Positions 42,907-52,616 of a stretch of 64,000 nt of DNA are shown here, one piece after another. Positions within the stretch are counted from its first letter, which is position 1. Every line of letters begins with the position of its first letter. Origin of the DNA: CAVSVP01 sp963731125 (GTDB taxonomy: Bacteria; Pseudomonadota; Gammaproteobacteria; Competibacterales; Competibacteraceae); NCBI GenBank assembly GCA_963731125.1, contig CAVSVP010000009.1, positions 434,001 through 498,000 on the forward strand, in the 5' to 3' direction. The position numbers were made by a program, and so were the translations under genes. The notes beneath the pieces were generated by a model, which saw only the letters and a program-made list of their open reading frames with translations, was not told the origin of the DNA and did not search any database.

Positions 42907-45504
42907 TTAGTAGTGAGAACTGTTTACAATTCTTGGATGGACAAGATTTCCTTCCTGTGCGTTGCCTCTCCGACTCACCAGTGCCGTCATATCAGTGAGA
43001 ATATGAGGCAAGGCAATACCTGCTGGTAACATCAAATAGCGTGGTTCCCAAAGCGGATAGAATTTCTCCTTATAATCACGAATCCTTTCGAAATTATTAA
43101 GCGACGCATCAGCGCCAAGCATCAGGCTGTTAAAACGGTTCCATAAGGGAGTTAGGCCATAATCCTGCAGATCCACTAGTGGTGTTATGCCTAAACTCAA
43201 CCAGGTATAACCCTGGAGTTTCGCCCATAGAATCGTTTGAATATGAAGGTAATCCACAATATCGACAGACACATTGGGGAGATAACGCACAGCATCAAAG
43301 GCAAGTTCCCGTTTGCCGTTATCCGACCGTAATACGGCAAAAGCCATGATATCAGCACCTTCGCAGATTAGCGCTAGAGGATAGGCTAGCCAATCATTCT
43401 TCCTAAAAAAACCCAAAAAAAACTCTCCCTCCACACTGTTATTTTGATCCACCCAAGCATCAGAGATACGCTTAAGTCTGGGCAGGAGAGAAGAAACGTT
43501 TCCAGGATCAACAATGCTAAAGTGCATTCCCATATTCTTACACTGCCTTAAAGCAGCGCGCAAAGCCCTACTACGCTCATCCTGCAGAGAAAAAGTCTGC
43601 AACGGAATACGCGCCTCTTCGCCAATCTTTAATGCTGTTAAACCTAGCTCTACGTAAAAATCCAAATATTGGGGATGCACTTGATAAAAGACACTCCAAC
43701 CATCATGGTGCTCGCAAAGTTCTCGAAATTCCCAGGCCAATTCTCGTCTTTCCGTATCACAGGGAGCAACCGGATCCCCCATGGCTAACCAAGTACGTCC
43801 CTCTACACCATACATAATGAAGGCAGTGCGGCTGCGATTGAACAGCAAATTTTTATCTCTTAGCAACGCAAGGTACGGATAGGTTTCTCCACATGCGGCA
43901 ACGACGCTTTGCGCCTGACGCAATGCCTCTACACTAGGCAACATAATCTGGAAAGAAGTCGGCCATAACCGCTTAGCAATGACAATCAGCAGGGTCAATC
44001 CTAATGTTCCTAATATGGCTCGCAGAAAGCGGGAGGCATCTGCAGTAAAGCTAAAGTGCCATAATGAGTTCACCGTATATTCCACATGCTTAAAGGAAAA
44101 TAACCCAATCCATAGCACACACAGCGGGATCAGTGCGATGGTGGCAATCCAACCCGCGGTAAAGGTTTCATCCAGCAGCGCAGTATGGCGATAGAACTCC
44201 TGCCGACAAGGCAGCAAACCAATAAGCAGAACTCCCAGAAATAAGGCGATCTCATAATCAAACCCTTTCAGTAGAGCAGCGACAATCCCCAGGGGTAACA
44301 ATACGACGGACAATAAATAGGCAATTTCGAGGCGGCTCTGTAAGCCTCGCGCCAGAAACACCAATCCGATGCCAAGCAAAGCCGCCGCAAAATGAGATAT
44401 TTCCAGTACGGCCAGGGGAAGAAAACCCGACAACCATACCAGGCGGCTTGCCTCGGTTGGTGTTGCTGTAGAAATGAGAAGCAGCACGCCGCTACTTAGG
44501 GCCATCAATGCTAAGCCATAAGGTAGTAGAACGGAAATCCAAGTGCTGATCACATAAGGCAATTTTAAAACCCGTTGCGTATGGAAACGTCCTTCATAAA
44601 TACCCAATCCTAGCGTGGCTAAGGCGAGAGGCACTAAATAATAGATCAGACGGTAACCTAGAAGGGCTCCAAGAGCATCAGCGGCGGGAATGAACCCTGT
44701 CAACAAGAGCAACACAAGCGATTCAAACACGCCTAAACCACCAGGGACATGACTCAGTAAACCCACCGTTTGGGCAATTAAAAAGGTTCCCAAGAAGTAG
44801 CCGAAACTCAGCGTATCCGATACGGGCAATAGCGCGTATAACACGCTGCTAACCATCAGCCAATCTAAGGCACCGATGACAATCTGTAAGCAAGCCAGCT
44901 TAGGAGTCACTATGGTAAATTCCCAATGCCATATCTGAAATGGCCGTCGCCTTAACCAACCCAAAAGTACATAAAACGCGGGTACCGTTAACATTAACAA
45001 ACCCAACCATTGGCTGTTGGCCCAAGGCGCCAGCGAAGAAAGTATAGGAAGTTCCACAGGCTGCCAGACGAGCAGGCTACCGCTGATCGCCAGTATACCC
45101 AACCACATAGTCAGTCCGGTAAACATCACGATTTTCGTGACATCTACTGCTGTCAATCCCCAACTTGAATACAATCGATAGCGGACCGAACCAGACGTTA
45201 ATACGGACAATCCAATGGCGTTGCTGAAGGCATAGCTGATAAAGGCAGCGAAGCCTGTCTTGAACCAGGGTAAATTACGGCGAATATAATGCATGGCCAG
45301 CAGATCGTAACCCGTCATAATGAGATAGCTGAACCCTGCACAAATAAATGCTAACAGTAGCTGTTGATTTGGTAACGCCCGAAGGTAGTCGATGACATCA
45401 TGATAATCATATTTAGCTAACGTTCGTTGCAACACCCACAGTGCAGCAGCAAACAATAGAATGCCAATAGCAGGACCGAGACCATGTGCCAGCGCTTTTT
45501 TCAT
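42907..45504 (-). CDS. mprF: Bifunctional phosphatidylglycerol lysyl/alanyl-transferase and flippase MprF
   Basis: An 865-residue integral membrane enzyme. The N-terminal half (about residues 1-530) has some 14 helices, including the LSHVPGGLGVFESL motif of the flippase domain. The C-terminal DUF2156 domain (about 540-840) transfers an amino acid from tRNA to phosphatidylglycerol and has the segments MYGVEGRTWLAMGDPV and MLGADASLNNFERIRDYKEKFYPLWEPRYL. It lowers surface negative charge and gives resistance to cationic peptides. The amino acid used cannot be told from sequence by eye. The stop codon lies within a MITE target duplication. Confidence 0.9.
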   Translation of the reverse strand: MKKALAHGLGPAIGILLFAAALWVLQRTLAKYDYHDVIDYLRALPNQQLLLAFICAGFSYLIMTGYDLLAMHYIRRNLPWFKTGFAAFISYAFSNAIGLSVLTSGSVRYRLYSSWGLTAVDVTKIVMFTGLTMWLGILAISGSLLVWQPVELPILSSLAPWANSQWLGLLMLTVPAFYVLLGWLRRRPFQIWHWEFTIVTPKLACLQIVIGALDWLMVSSVLYALLPVSDTLSFGYFLGTFLIAQTVGLLSHVPGGLGVFESLVLLLLTGFIPAADALGALLGYRLIYYLVPLALATLGLGIYEGRFHTQRVLKLPYVISTWISVLLPYGLALMALSSGVLLLISTATPTEASRLVWLSGFLPLAVLEISHFAAALLGIGLVFLARGLQSRLEIAYLLSVVLLPLGIVAALLKGFDYEIALFLGVLLIGLLPCRQEFYRHTALLDETFTAGWIATIALIPLCVLWIGLFSFKHVEYTVNSLWHFSFTADASRFLRAILGTLGLTLLIVIAKRLWPTSFQIMLPSVEALRQAQSVVAACGETYPYLALLRDKNLLFNRSRTAFIMYGVEGRTWLAMGDPVAPCDTERRELAWEFRELCEHHDGWSVFYQVHPQYLDFYVELGLTALKIGEEARIPLQTFSLQDERSRALRAALRQCKNMGMHFSIVDPGNVSSLLPRLKRISDAWVDQNNSVEGEFFLGFFRKNDWLAYPLALICEGADIMAFAVLRSDNGKRELAFDAVRYLPNVSVDIVDYLHIQTILWAKLQGYTWLSLGITPLVDLQDYGLTPLWNRFNSLMLGADASLNNFERIRDYKEKFYPLWEPRYLMLPAGIALPHILTDMTALVSRRGNAQEGNLVHPRIVNSSHY

Positions 45505-45634
45505 GAAGAAAGCGCAGCTTTTAGAAATAAAGCCGTAAGCGTACGGCCTAAGTAGTCACAAGCTAGCATCTCCGAACACGGCAAGAAACGTGCTGTTGTT
45601 TTCAAGTTGTGGCGCCATTGCTAGGGCAACGTCT

Positions 45635-46852
45635 CTAACCCGAGAAGCTACCCTGCATATACCAAAGTGCAGACACTAAAACACTGTTGCCTAAACCACC
45701 CCGATACAGTAACTCAGTCGATAAGTCGGCATACCAACGAAACTGTTTAAAAAGCACATCATTATGCTTAACAAATAGATAGCGGGTACCTGTCATTCCC
45801 GGCAAACTTGCCATTTTTTCTAAAAGAGTGAGCGCATTACTACGGGGTAACAGCACACCGTAAGATAAGCGAGGCGGCGTCGTATCACGCCTTAGACAAG
45901 GGTTGAAATACCTAAGCTTCTTTTCTGACATGCCCGCCATGGCTGCTACATTAGCAAGTTTCACACGCTGCCCCAAGTTGATTTTATACAGATAAGGTTT
46001 ATCACTAATATTCTGGAGGGTAAGCCCGTAGGACTGCGGATTCGCAACCACGCGCGCCAAGGCTAAAAGTTTGGGTACATAGACCATAGTTTCGGTGGGT
46101 AAATCCAAGCTCCAATAAGCAATGTCTCGGTTTATCCGTTGATTTGCCCTCAACGCGCGCTTTACGGTTCCCTCCCCCGCATTGTAGGCGGCTAAAGCCA
46201 ACAACCAGTCACCTTCGAAAATTTCACGAAGATACTCTAAATAGTTTAGGGCAGCCTGCGTAGAAGCATAGATATCTCGACGGCCATCATACCAGTCGTT
46301 ATACGCAAGGCCCAAATACCTGCCTGTAGAAGGCACAATTTGCCACAAACCGGCGGCGTCCTTCGCCGATAGCGCGGTGGGTCGAAAACCGCTCTCGACC
46401 ATAGGCACCAGAACCAGTTCCATAGGTAGTTTCCGCTTATCAATTTCCTCCACGATGTAATGCAAAAAAGGTTGGGAGCGCTCTACAAGAGAATGTATAT
46501 GATGCGGGTTACGACTGAGGTATTTGATCCGCCTATCAATGCGTGAGTTAGTCGCATTGACTAAGGAGAACTTTTTGCGAATACGTTGCCAGAGATCAAC
46601 TTGGCTATCCGCTTCCTGGCGAACCTTGTGTTTAAGATCAACACGCTTGTCCCAATGATCTCGAAAGGATGCGGATACCGTCGCTTCATTCTCAGTATCA
46701 ACAAGTGCAGTGTAGCTTTGCCGAAAGGAAGTAGTGACTGGCGTTGTGGTTTCAACAGGATTCAAAATAGCAGTAAGTGGCTGCTTTGCGCAGGCACCCG
46801 TGGTTAGCAAGAGCAACAGCGCTAAAGTCTTGTTATTTATCACGCGTAACAT
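45635..46852 (-). CDS. mltD: Membrane-bound lytic murein transglycosylase D, lipoprotein
   Basis: A 405-residue lytic transglycosylase that cleaves peptidoglycan glycan strands. A lipobox-like TGAC puts the modified Cys at about residue 21. The SLT domain (about residues 130-290) has the catalytic glutamate in LVPMVESGFRPTALS, followed by AAGLWQIVPSTGRYLGL and AAYNAGEG. The C-terminal LysM region is degenerate (YLFVKHNDVLFKQFRWY) and the protein is shorter than E. coli MltD. It is divergent from the methyltransferase gene, a common pairing. Confidence 0.85.
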   Translation of the reverse strand: MLRVINNKTLALLLLLTTGACAKQPLTAILNPVETTTPVTTSFRQSYTALVDTENEATVSASFRDHWDKRVDLKHKVRQEADSQVDLWQRIRKKFSLVNATNSRIDRRIKYLSRNPHHIHSLVERSQPFLHYIVEEIDKRKLPMELVLVPMVESGFRPTALSAKDAAGLWQIVPSTGRYLGLAYNDWYDGRRDIYASTQAALNYLEYLREIFEGDWLLALAAYNAGEGTVKRALRANQRINRDIAYWSLDLPTETMVYVPKLLALARVVANPQSYGLTLQNISDKPYLYKINLGQRVKLANVAAMAGMSEKKLRYFNPCLRRDTTPPRLSYGVLLPRSNALTLLEKMASLPGMTGTRYLFVKHNDVLFKQFRWYADLSTELLYRGGLGNSVLVSALWYMQGSFSG

Positions 46853-46999
46853 AGATGCCTATTGGATATTATTACAAAACAACGTTATTGTAGTTGTAAA
46901 AAGGTTCTATTAATCTGATAACGCAATGCCAACTTTTGGCAAACCATAACGTTTATCTTTGCCTTGGGCAACAGAGCTTATCCAGATAAGTAACGACGG

Positions 47000-47752
47000 A
47001 TGGAACAGCAACAGCACGCTTCGGCACGCCAGTGGGATTGGATTGGACTGCATCAATGGTACCAGAGACCGTTGGGCAAACTGCTTTCCCGCACAGAATC
47101 TACCTATCTTGCCGGTATTCTGCCATTACTATTTGGCTATCATATTATTGCCCTGGGTGTACCGTCGGGATGCGATATACTAGCAACCAGTACGATTGCT
47201 CAGCGGTATTATTTAGATATCACGCAGCCATCAGCAGGCTTAAAAATAGATTTGCTAGCTGAACCTTGTCAGTTACCAATTGCTTCTGACTGCATCGATG
47301 TCGCTGTTCTGCCGCATACGCTGGAATTTGTGGAAGCACCGCAAGCAGTGCTACAGGAAGTCGATAGGGTTCTTATTCCAGAAGGCTATGTAATTATCCT
47401 AGGGTTTAATCCGATTTCGCTTTGGGGATTGTGGCGGCTGTTACATAGCCGTAAGCATGGCGCTCCCTGGAACGCCAGGTTTTTTAGCGTGACTCAACTC
47501 CACGCTTGGCTGACGCCGTTAGGTTTTGAATTGATTTCTACACAATATTATTTTTATAGACCCCCCTCATGGCAGTCTTCTCTTCTTAATAGACTCACCT
47601 TCTTGGAAAGTGTTGGCTCCCGTTGGTGGTTTCTTTGCGGCGGCGGCTATGCCTTATTGGCTAAAAAGCGGGTTTCCACTCTTATCCCAATCAAGCCACG
47701 ATGGCGCTCCCACCGACACCGGCTGACAGCAGACGCAATCAATCGCACATAA
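47000..47752 (+). CDS. SAM-dependent methyltransferase (YafS-like)
   Basis: A 250-residue class I methyltransferase of the type-11 group. The cofactor motif is degraded, as is usual in this subfamily. The later motifs are clear: PIASDCIDVAVLPHTLEF (about residue 95) and EVDRVLIPEGYVIILGFNP (about residue 122). The substrate is unknown. In many gammaproteobacteria the gene sits between mltD and rnhA-dnaQ. Here mltD is present, but a broken RNase Z-like gene follows tail to tail without a gap. Confidence 0.75.
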   Translation: MEQQQHASARQWDWIGLHQWYQRPLGKLLSRTESTYLAGILPLLFGYHIIALGVPSGCDILATSTIAQRYYLDITQPSAGLKIDLLAEPCQLPIASDCIDVAVLPHTLEFVEAPQAVLQEVDRVLIPEGYVIILGFNPISLWGLWRLLHSRKHGAPWNARFFSVTQLHAWLTPLGFELISTQYYFYRPPSWQSSLLNRLTFLESVGSRWWFLCGGGYALLAKKRVSTLIPIKPRWRSHRHRLTADAINRT

Positions 47753-47962
47753 TTATTCTGGCGGCACTTCTCCCCAAAAAGCTGCCTGAACTTCACTGCG
47801 CAATACTTGTTCGCAATGCACGTAGCGTGGGGAAAAGTGCAAAGGTATAAGTTCGTTTACCTCAGCTCCACGCCCTAACCATCCAGCGCTGCTGTAACTT
47901 CTGCATGCAGAAAGGTCGCCTCAATAAATAGTTTATTTGAACTCCGCACCAGTTCTATAATT

Positions 47963-48867
47963 GGTAGTGTTTTAACTTTGTTGTTTATAGATTTTAAATA
48001 GGGATGCCAAACTCATAACGATTCACAAACAACCCGATGACGATATCGTGCATTTGTTTTGATTTCGAGAAGCAAATGGTTTTGCGGACGAGCCGCTTAA
48101 TACGGGTACGTAGCGTTAAATGTTTCCGCTCTATCTTCTGCGTGTTCCGTTTCCCGATAACATGCTTTTCAGGATCTAGATAACGCCCATAAGAACCCCA
48201 ATCGTCGGTGTAAAAACGGGTGATTCCAAACGGTTCCAATAAATCCTTTAATTTAAGAAAGACCTCATCCTTGCGGCGCCCGAATACATAAGCCAGCACG
48301 TCGCCAGTGGCTCGATCTATGGCATGCCATAGCCATCTTTGATTCGCTTTACTTCCCACATAACTCCACATTTCATCCATTTCAACCTCTATTTCTTGAT
48401 CATTAACCTCATGATTTTCATCTATTTTTATAATATCCACAACAATCTGCTCAGGCGAGTGTATATCTAAAATGGCCTGATTCACCGATTGCAATTCAGG
48501 TTCCTTTTTTTTTAATTCATTAATTACCGTCGCTGTACTTATATCCAATACCCGGGCCGTCTCACGAATGCCGCTCCCGTTTACGGCCATCTCAATGATT
48601 TTTCGCTTGACTTCTGGCAAGCGACCTTTCTCTGAATAATCTCGAATAAATGTCTTTTCTTCGCAGTCGCTTTCTTTGCAAAGAAAGCGTTGTTTTCCAT
48701 TGGTCGTTTTTCCATGTTTACCAACATCGATACCACCGCAACTTGGGCATTTAATTGGTTCTAATACCATAATAAATTTCTGAGTTTAAATTCTGCTAAT
48801 TTGACATCTTGAATTCAAAATATGATAGTTGATTATTTTATAAAAACAACAAAGCTAAAACACTACC
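47963..48867 (-). mobile_element. IS1-family element, intact (905 bp)
   Basis: The ends read GGTAGTGTTTTAACTTTGTT on the left and GGTAGTGTTTTAGCTTTGTT on the right complement. A perfect 8-bp target duplication CTATAATT lies at 47955-47962 and 48868-48875. It is inserted in the C-terminal part of the RNase Z-like gene. Confidence 0.92.
47994..48770 (-). CDS. IS1-family transposase, single ORF
   Basis: A 258-residue transposase with the InsA- and InsB-like parts in one frame, unlike IS1 itself, which needs frameshifting. A zinc ribbon (CPSCGGIDVGKHG ... FLCKESDC) is followed by a helix-turn-helix (IRETARVLDISTATV). The DDE residues are in EMDEMWSYVG, FYTDDWGSYGRYL and KIERKHLTLRTRIKRLVRKTICFSKS. 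All are present, so it could be active. It differs clearly from the 1.3-kb IS1-like elements, although both have ends starting GGTAGTGT. Confidence 0.9.
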   Translation of the reverse strand: MVLEPIKCPSCGGIDVGKHGKTTNGKQRFLCKESDCEEKTFIRDYSEKGRLPEVKRKIIEMAVNGSGIRETARVLDISTATVINELKKKEPELQSVNQAILDIHSPEQIVVDIIKIDENHEVNDQEIEVEMDEMWSYVGSKANQRWLWHAIDRATGDVLAYVFGRRKDEVFLKLKDLLEPFGITRFYTDDWGSYGRYLDPEKHVIGKRNTQKIERKHLTLRTRIKRLVRKTICFSKSKQMHDIVIGLFVNRYEFGIPI

Positions 48868-49145
48868 CTATAATTCTTCGGGCATTCTTCTGGTGGTAAC
48901 CAACATCTACCACGTAACTAATCTTTTGACCCGGCACAATCCTCACAACCTGTTCCTTTAATTCACCGAGTGACAAATAGCGCTCCTGCACAGTTCGATT
49001 CTCCCGTCACCACGATCGAATAGGCGTATAGTCCGGCTTACCAATCACCACTGCTTGTTTAAGCTCCCATAGCCAGGGCCCTACGGGTAGCCCCATTTTC
49101 TCGAGACGATTCTTCCAAAGATTTATATGTTGTTTCTCTTCTATA

Positions 49146-50806
49146 CTCGTCAGTCATAAGTTCTGTCACCGAAAAACCTTGCTTGTCTTGCCCAAAAGCA
49201 GCATGAATTCCCTCGAGCTACCCGCGTTTGAGCACCTCGGTAGCCCAAGGAGAATCCATGCTGAGATACGTATATCACGCGCTAGAGAGCTTTCAAAGTG
49301 TCTTTTCCCGACACCGCAGTTGGCTGCTGTTCGCGGCGGTGGTGTTGAGTTTTCTGGCCGCCCCGGAGATGATCGGGGTGACCTCGATGTGTCGGTTCTG
49401 GCGCGGAGACGAACGGGGCTATCATCGCTTGCTGCACTTTTTTCGCTCCACGGCCTATAGCGATGATGAACTCCTGGCGGCATGGCAGCGCTATGTGTTG
49501 AGCCAGGCGGTCACGGTCGAGGTCGAGGGGCGGTGTGTGTTGTTGGGCGATCATACCCATGTGGTCAAGGACGGAGGGCGAATGCCCGGGGTGGTATCGC
49601 TGCGTGAGACCTCGGAGACACAACGCAAGCCCTCCTATTTCCGCGGCCACTGTTGGGGCGCGGTCGGTCTGGTGGTGGGCTCGCTGAGGGCGTGTTTTTG
49701 TTTGCCGTTGGCGTTTCGTATCCATCAAGGCTTCTGCCATCGGGGCGAAGGGGAGCCCGGCTCGGCGCGCCCCGGTCCGAGCTTGGCGGAGCGGGGGGTG
49801 CACATGGCGCTGAGCTTCGCCGTCAGTCACGACCGTCCGGCGTTTTTGGTGTTGGATGCATTCTTCTCCACCGCCGGGGTGTTTCGCCTGGCCCGCTCGG
49901 TGTATTCGCTCATTTTGAAACAACCGTATCTGACGATCCTGACGCGGGCGAAAAAAAACTACGTAGCCTATTTCCCGGCCAAGCCCAAGCCGCCCGGCCG
50001 CCGGGGGCCGCAACCACGCTATGGCGACAAAGTGCATCTGATGGCGTGTTTCGATCATCCGCAGTTGTTTCACACCGTCCAGTGTCACGTCTACGGTAAG
50101 CTCGAAGCGGTCCAACTGATGCGTATTCCGTTACTGTGGAAACCCCTCGGGGACTGGCTGTTGTTCATCTTCGCCATCACCTCCCGCGGCCCGATTGTGC
50201 TGATGTCCTCCGATCTGACGCTCTCAGCGACCACCGCCATCGAGCTGTATGGCAGCCGGACCCGCATAGAAACCCTGTTTTCGATGATGAAAAACATCCT
50301 CGGTGCCTTTCGTTTCCATTTCTGGACCAAGCAACTGCCCCGTCACTCCCGCCGCCCCACGGCCAATCGGAAGTTGAAGATCCCACGCCCCGAGCACCTC
50401 CCCACTGTCGAGGCCTGTTGGCAAGCTTAGGAAAGCTTCGTCCTGTGTGCCGCCATCGCGCTCGGACTGTTGCAGCTCATCGCGCTTCGTTTCGGTACCG
50501 AGGTCTGGCAACACCACGCGCTCTATCTGCGCACCCGCTCACGCGAGCTGCCCTCGGAAAACACCGTCCGACAAGGGTTGGCCCCTCTCGTGCTCAAACA
50601 ACTTCTCCATCTCCCGCCAAACAGCCGTATCGCGAAGATACGCCGCTACTTCGTGGGCGTCGAGGAGGATGCGCCTAACGATGATCGCCAAGCAGCATGA
50701 ATCATCGCTGAAATCACAGGGTGGCGTAGTGTTTCACCGGCTGATTCAACGATCGGCCGCGGTTAGTTTTGCTCGATGTTCAGACAGAGAAGTTATGACT
50801 GACGAG
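49146..50806 (+). mobile_element. 1661-bp IS of uncertain family
   Basis: Inverted ends CTCGTCAGTCATAA on both sides extend imperfectly to TTCTGTC/TTCTCTGTC. A perfect 7-bp duplication TTCTATA lies at 49139-49145 and 50807-50813. The insertion splits the RNase Z-like gene between SIE and EEK, and the joined sequence is in frame, which confirms the ends. One DDE transposase gene fills it, interrupted by a stop. Confidence 0.85.
49258..50700 (+). pseudogene. DDE transposase of the 1661-bp IS, with internal amber codon
   Basis: It starts at the ATG at 49258 after AAGGAG at seven bases. The first part runs to an in-frame TAG at 50428-50430 (ACWQA stop ESFVLCAA). The same frame then continues to the TGA at 50698-50700 with FGVEEDAPNDD-type residues at the end. 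DDE-like positions are Asp in LLGDHTHVVKDGG, Asp in FLVLDAFFSTAG and Glu in RTRIETLFSMMKN, all before the stop. It resembles IS4-like transposases, but I cannot fix the family. The truncated product lacks about 90 C-terminal residues and is probably inactive. Confidence 0.7.
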
Positions 50807-51429
50807 TTCTATAGAAAAGCCGAGACAAGGAATACCATGATCCAAAACAGTGCTACGCACTCTCAAGGTAGGTTCATCTAATACTACGCCATCAATCAGC
50901 CGCAACGGTCTTTCCTCTTCCCGTGCAAAGGCTTGTCGACAACGGAATGCAGCTTGCTTCCCATCGGCGTCTGTAAGGACTTCCGTTACTGTCAGCATTA
51001 GCTCCGACTCGTAGTTCTGTACAAGATTCCAACTATAAGCCCTAAGCTTGTGTTCTACCTGGTCAATGAAACCAGGCGGGCCAACTAATCGTAATAGTTT
51101 TTCTCTGCCAAGACATAACCGCAGCAGCCAATCAAAGTCTGTAAAGTGATCCATATGCGTATGGGAAACGAAGACATCGCCAATACGGAGAATTTTTCCG
51201 AGGCGTCAGGAATCGGATATTTCCCAAGTCGAATAGAATAGCCCGTTTCTCAAATAAGAAATTCAAATACAAAACGGGATCTTCAAAACAACTATTAGAC
51301 ATTATCGGTTTAAAGTTTCGGCGAGTTATTGCCCTTGATGTACAAGTAGTTAATTCGGTCAATAGCTTATTTCCGATAATGTCTATTGACTAAATGCGGT
51401 TGAAAACTGGTTTCATAGCATTTTCAGGC

Positions 51430-52614
51430 TTAACGTTTGGAGCTAGCTCCGAGTCGTCGGCCTCTCCAAGCCACTCCTTTCCCGCGCCAGTACCTCCAGG
51501 CTGACAGAAGAGTCATCCAACAGTATAGTAGGCTTGCAAACGGTAAGCTCAACGCATAGATTTTCTTTACTCGATGATGCTTAACGACAGGATACAACGT
51601 GTAGGTTTGTAATGCCCAAGCACCCGCTGCTAACAGCAAAGCCAAAGGTTGCCCCATGCTAACCGCCAATAAGCATAGCCAAGACGGTGAAATCAGAAAA
51701 AGCAGCAAGCCTGTTATGCAAATGAGTAACAGGCTTGCGCTGTAACGGAGCTGGGTAAAGGCCGTACGTGAAACCATTTGAACGATATCCTTGAGCTTTG
51801 GATAAGCACGCCGGGATTCCATTTCTGGACAAATTCCCAACCACAAGCGTCCTCCTGCTTCGCGCACCTTGCACGCTAAGCTGATATCGTCAATCACGGC
51901 ATCGCGAATAATGCTGAGCCCGTCTAGCTTGCCAACCATTTCCCGAGAAACCAAAATACAGCCTCCTGCCGCAGCGGCATATTTCTCCGATGAATGAGAT
52001 ACCCGGCGAAAGGGATAGAGCAACTGAAAAAAGTAGACAAATGGTGGAATAAGCAGCTTTTCCCAGAAGCTGTGAGCGCATAGCCTAACCATTACGGAAA
52101 CCAAGTCATAACTTCCCTGAGCCGCTAATGTGCGCAGGGCGTTTATCGAGCCTTTTGGATGTAAAATATCGGCATCCGTAAAAAGAAACCAACGGATATT
52201 TTTTGCGTCATTGTCAGCACAAATGAGTGCAACACCTTGGGCAAGCGCGAAAAGTTTACCAGACCAGTCTCCAGGTGGAGGTTTTCCTGCAATGACCTGT
52301 GCTTTTGCCGCCGCTGAAGCATCGGCAAGTTCTTGAGCAATTGCCTTGGTGCGGTCTGTTGAACGATCGTCTATGTATAACAGCTGAGCAAATTCGTTCT
52401 CCTGTTCGAGCAATGAGGATAAACATTCACGCACACAATCTTCTTCGTTACGGGCAGGTATTATCACCGCCGTATCCTGAGCGGCTAGAGAAATTCCGCC
52501 GGTTCTGGCGGATAGCATTAAGCGGTGCTGCGCAGGCCAGCGCCGGGAAACATCGAGCACCACTAGCACCCAAAACAAGAAAACCGTTAAGCTCAAAGAA
52601 AATAGTATCGACAC
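51430..52614 (-). CDS. hpnB: Hopene-associated glycosyltransferase HpnB-like
   Basis: A 394-residue family 2 glycosyltransferase. An N-terminal membrane helix precedes the GT-A domain (about residues 45-280): VIIPARNEED, the LLYIDDRSTDRT strand, the FTDADILHP motif and DDISLACKVREAGGRLWLG. Three C-terminal helices follow. HpnB proteins are linked to hopanoid gene clusters; no squalene/hopene gene is in this window. It starts with GTG at 52614. That codon lies in the 8-bp target duplication of the IS66-type element, so the start codon is kept but the upstream region, with any promoter and ribosome-binding site, has been replaced. Confidence 0.8.
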   Translation of the reverse strand: MSILFSLSLTVFLFWVLVVLDVSRRWPAQHRLMLSARTGGISLAAQDTAVIIPARNEEDCVRECLSSLLEQENEFAQLLYIDDRSTDRTKAIAQELADASAAAKAQVIAGKPPPGDWSGKLFALAQGVALICADNDAKNIRWFLFTDADILHPKGSINALRTLAAQGSYDLVSVMVRLCAHSFWEKLLIPPFVYFFQLLYPFRRVSHSSEKYAAAAGGCILVSREMVGKLDGLSIIRDAVIDDISLACKVREAGGRLWLGICPEMESRRAYPKLKDIVQMVSRTAFTQLRYSASLLLICITGLLLFLISPSWLCLLAVSMGQPLALLLAAGAWALQTYTLYPVVKHHRVKKIYALSLPFASLLYCWMTLLSAWRYWRGKGVAWRGRRLGASSKR

Positions 52615-52616
52615 AT

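Larger units (their letters stand above)
47753..51362 (-). pseudogene. RNase Z-like metallo-beta-lactamase gene, broken by two ISs, a frameshift and a nonsense codon
   Basis: Pieces can be joined in order. The N-terminus from a TTG at 51362 reads FEDPVLYLNFLFEKRAILFDLGN. A one-base insertion in the AAAAA run at about 51191 shifts the frame to GDVFVSHTHMDHFTDFDWLLR, the metal-binding motif. The reading continues to CLGFSIE, where the 1661-bp IS enters. It resumes at 49145 with EEKQHINLWKNRLEKMGLPVGPW. An in-frame TGA at 49009-49007 replaces the second Trp of IRSWW, and after NARRI the IS1 element enters. The C-terminus NKLFIEATFLHAEV ... AAFWGEVPPE ends at 47753. It belongs to the ElaC/RNase Z-type fold; its substrate is unproven. 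Confidence 0.8.

Noticed and set aside
49282..50115. 277-codon minus-strand ORF
   Set aside because: It is a shadow of the DDE transposase on the plus strand, in high-G+C DNA with few stops.
51358..51390. 8-bp inverted repeat GTCAATAG/CTATTGAC near the RNase Z-like gene start
   Set aside because: The spacing of 17 bases and lack of a second site make it too weak to call an operator.
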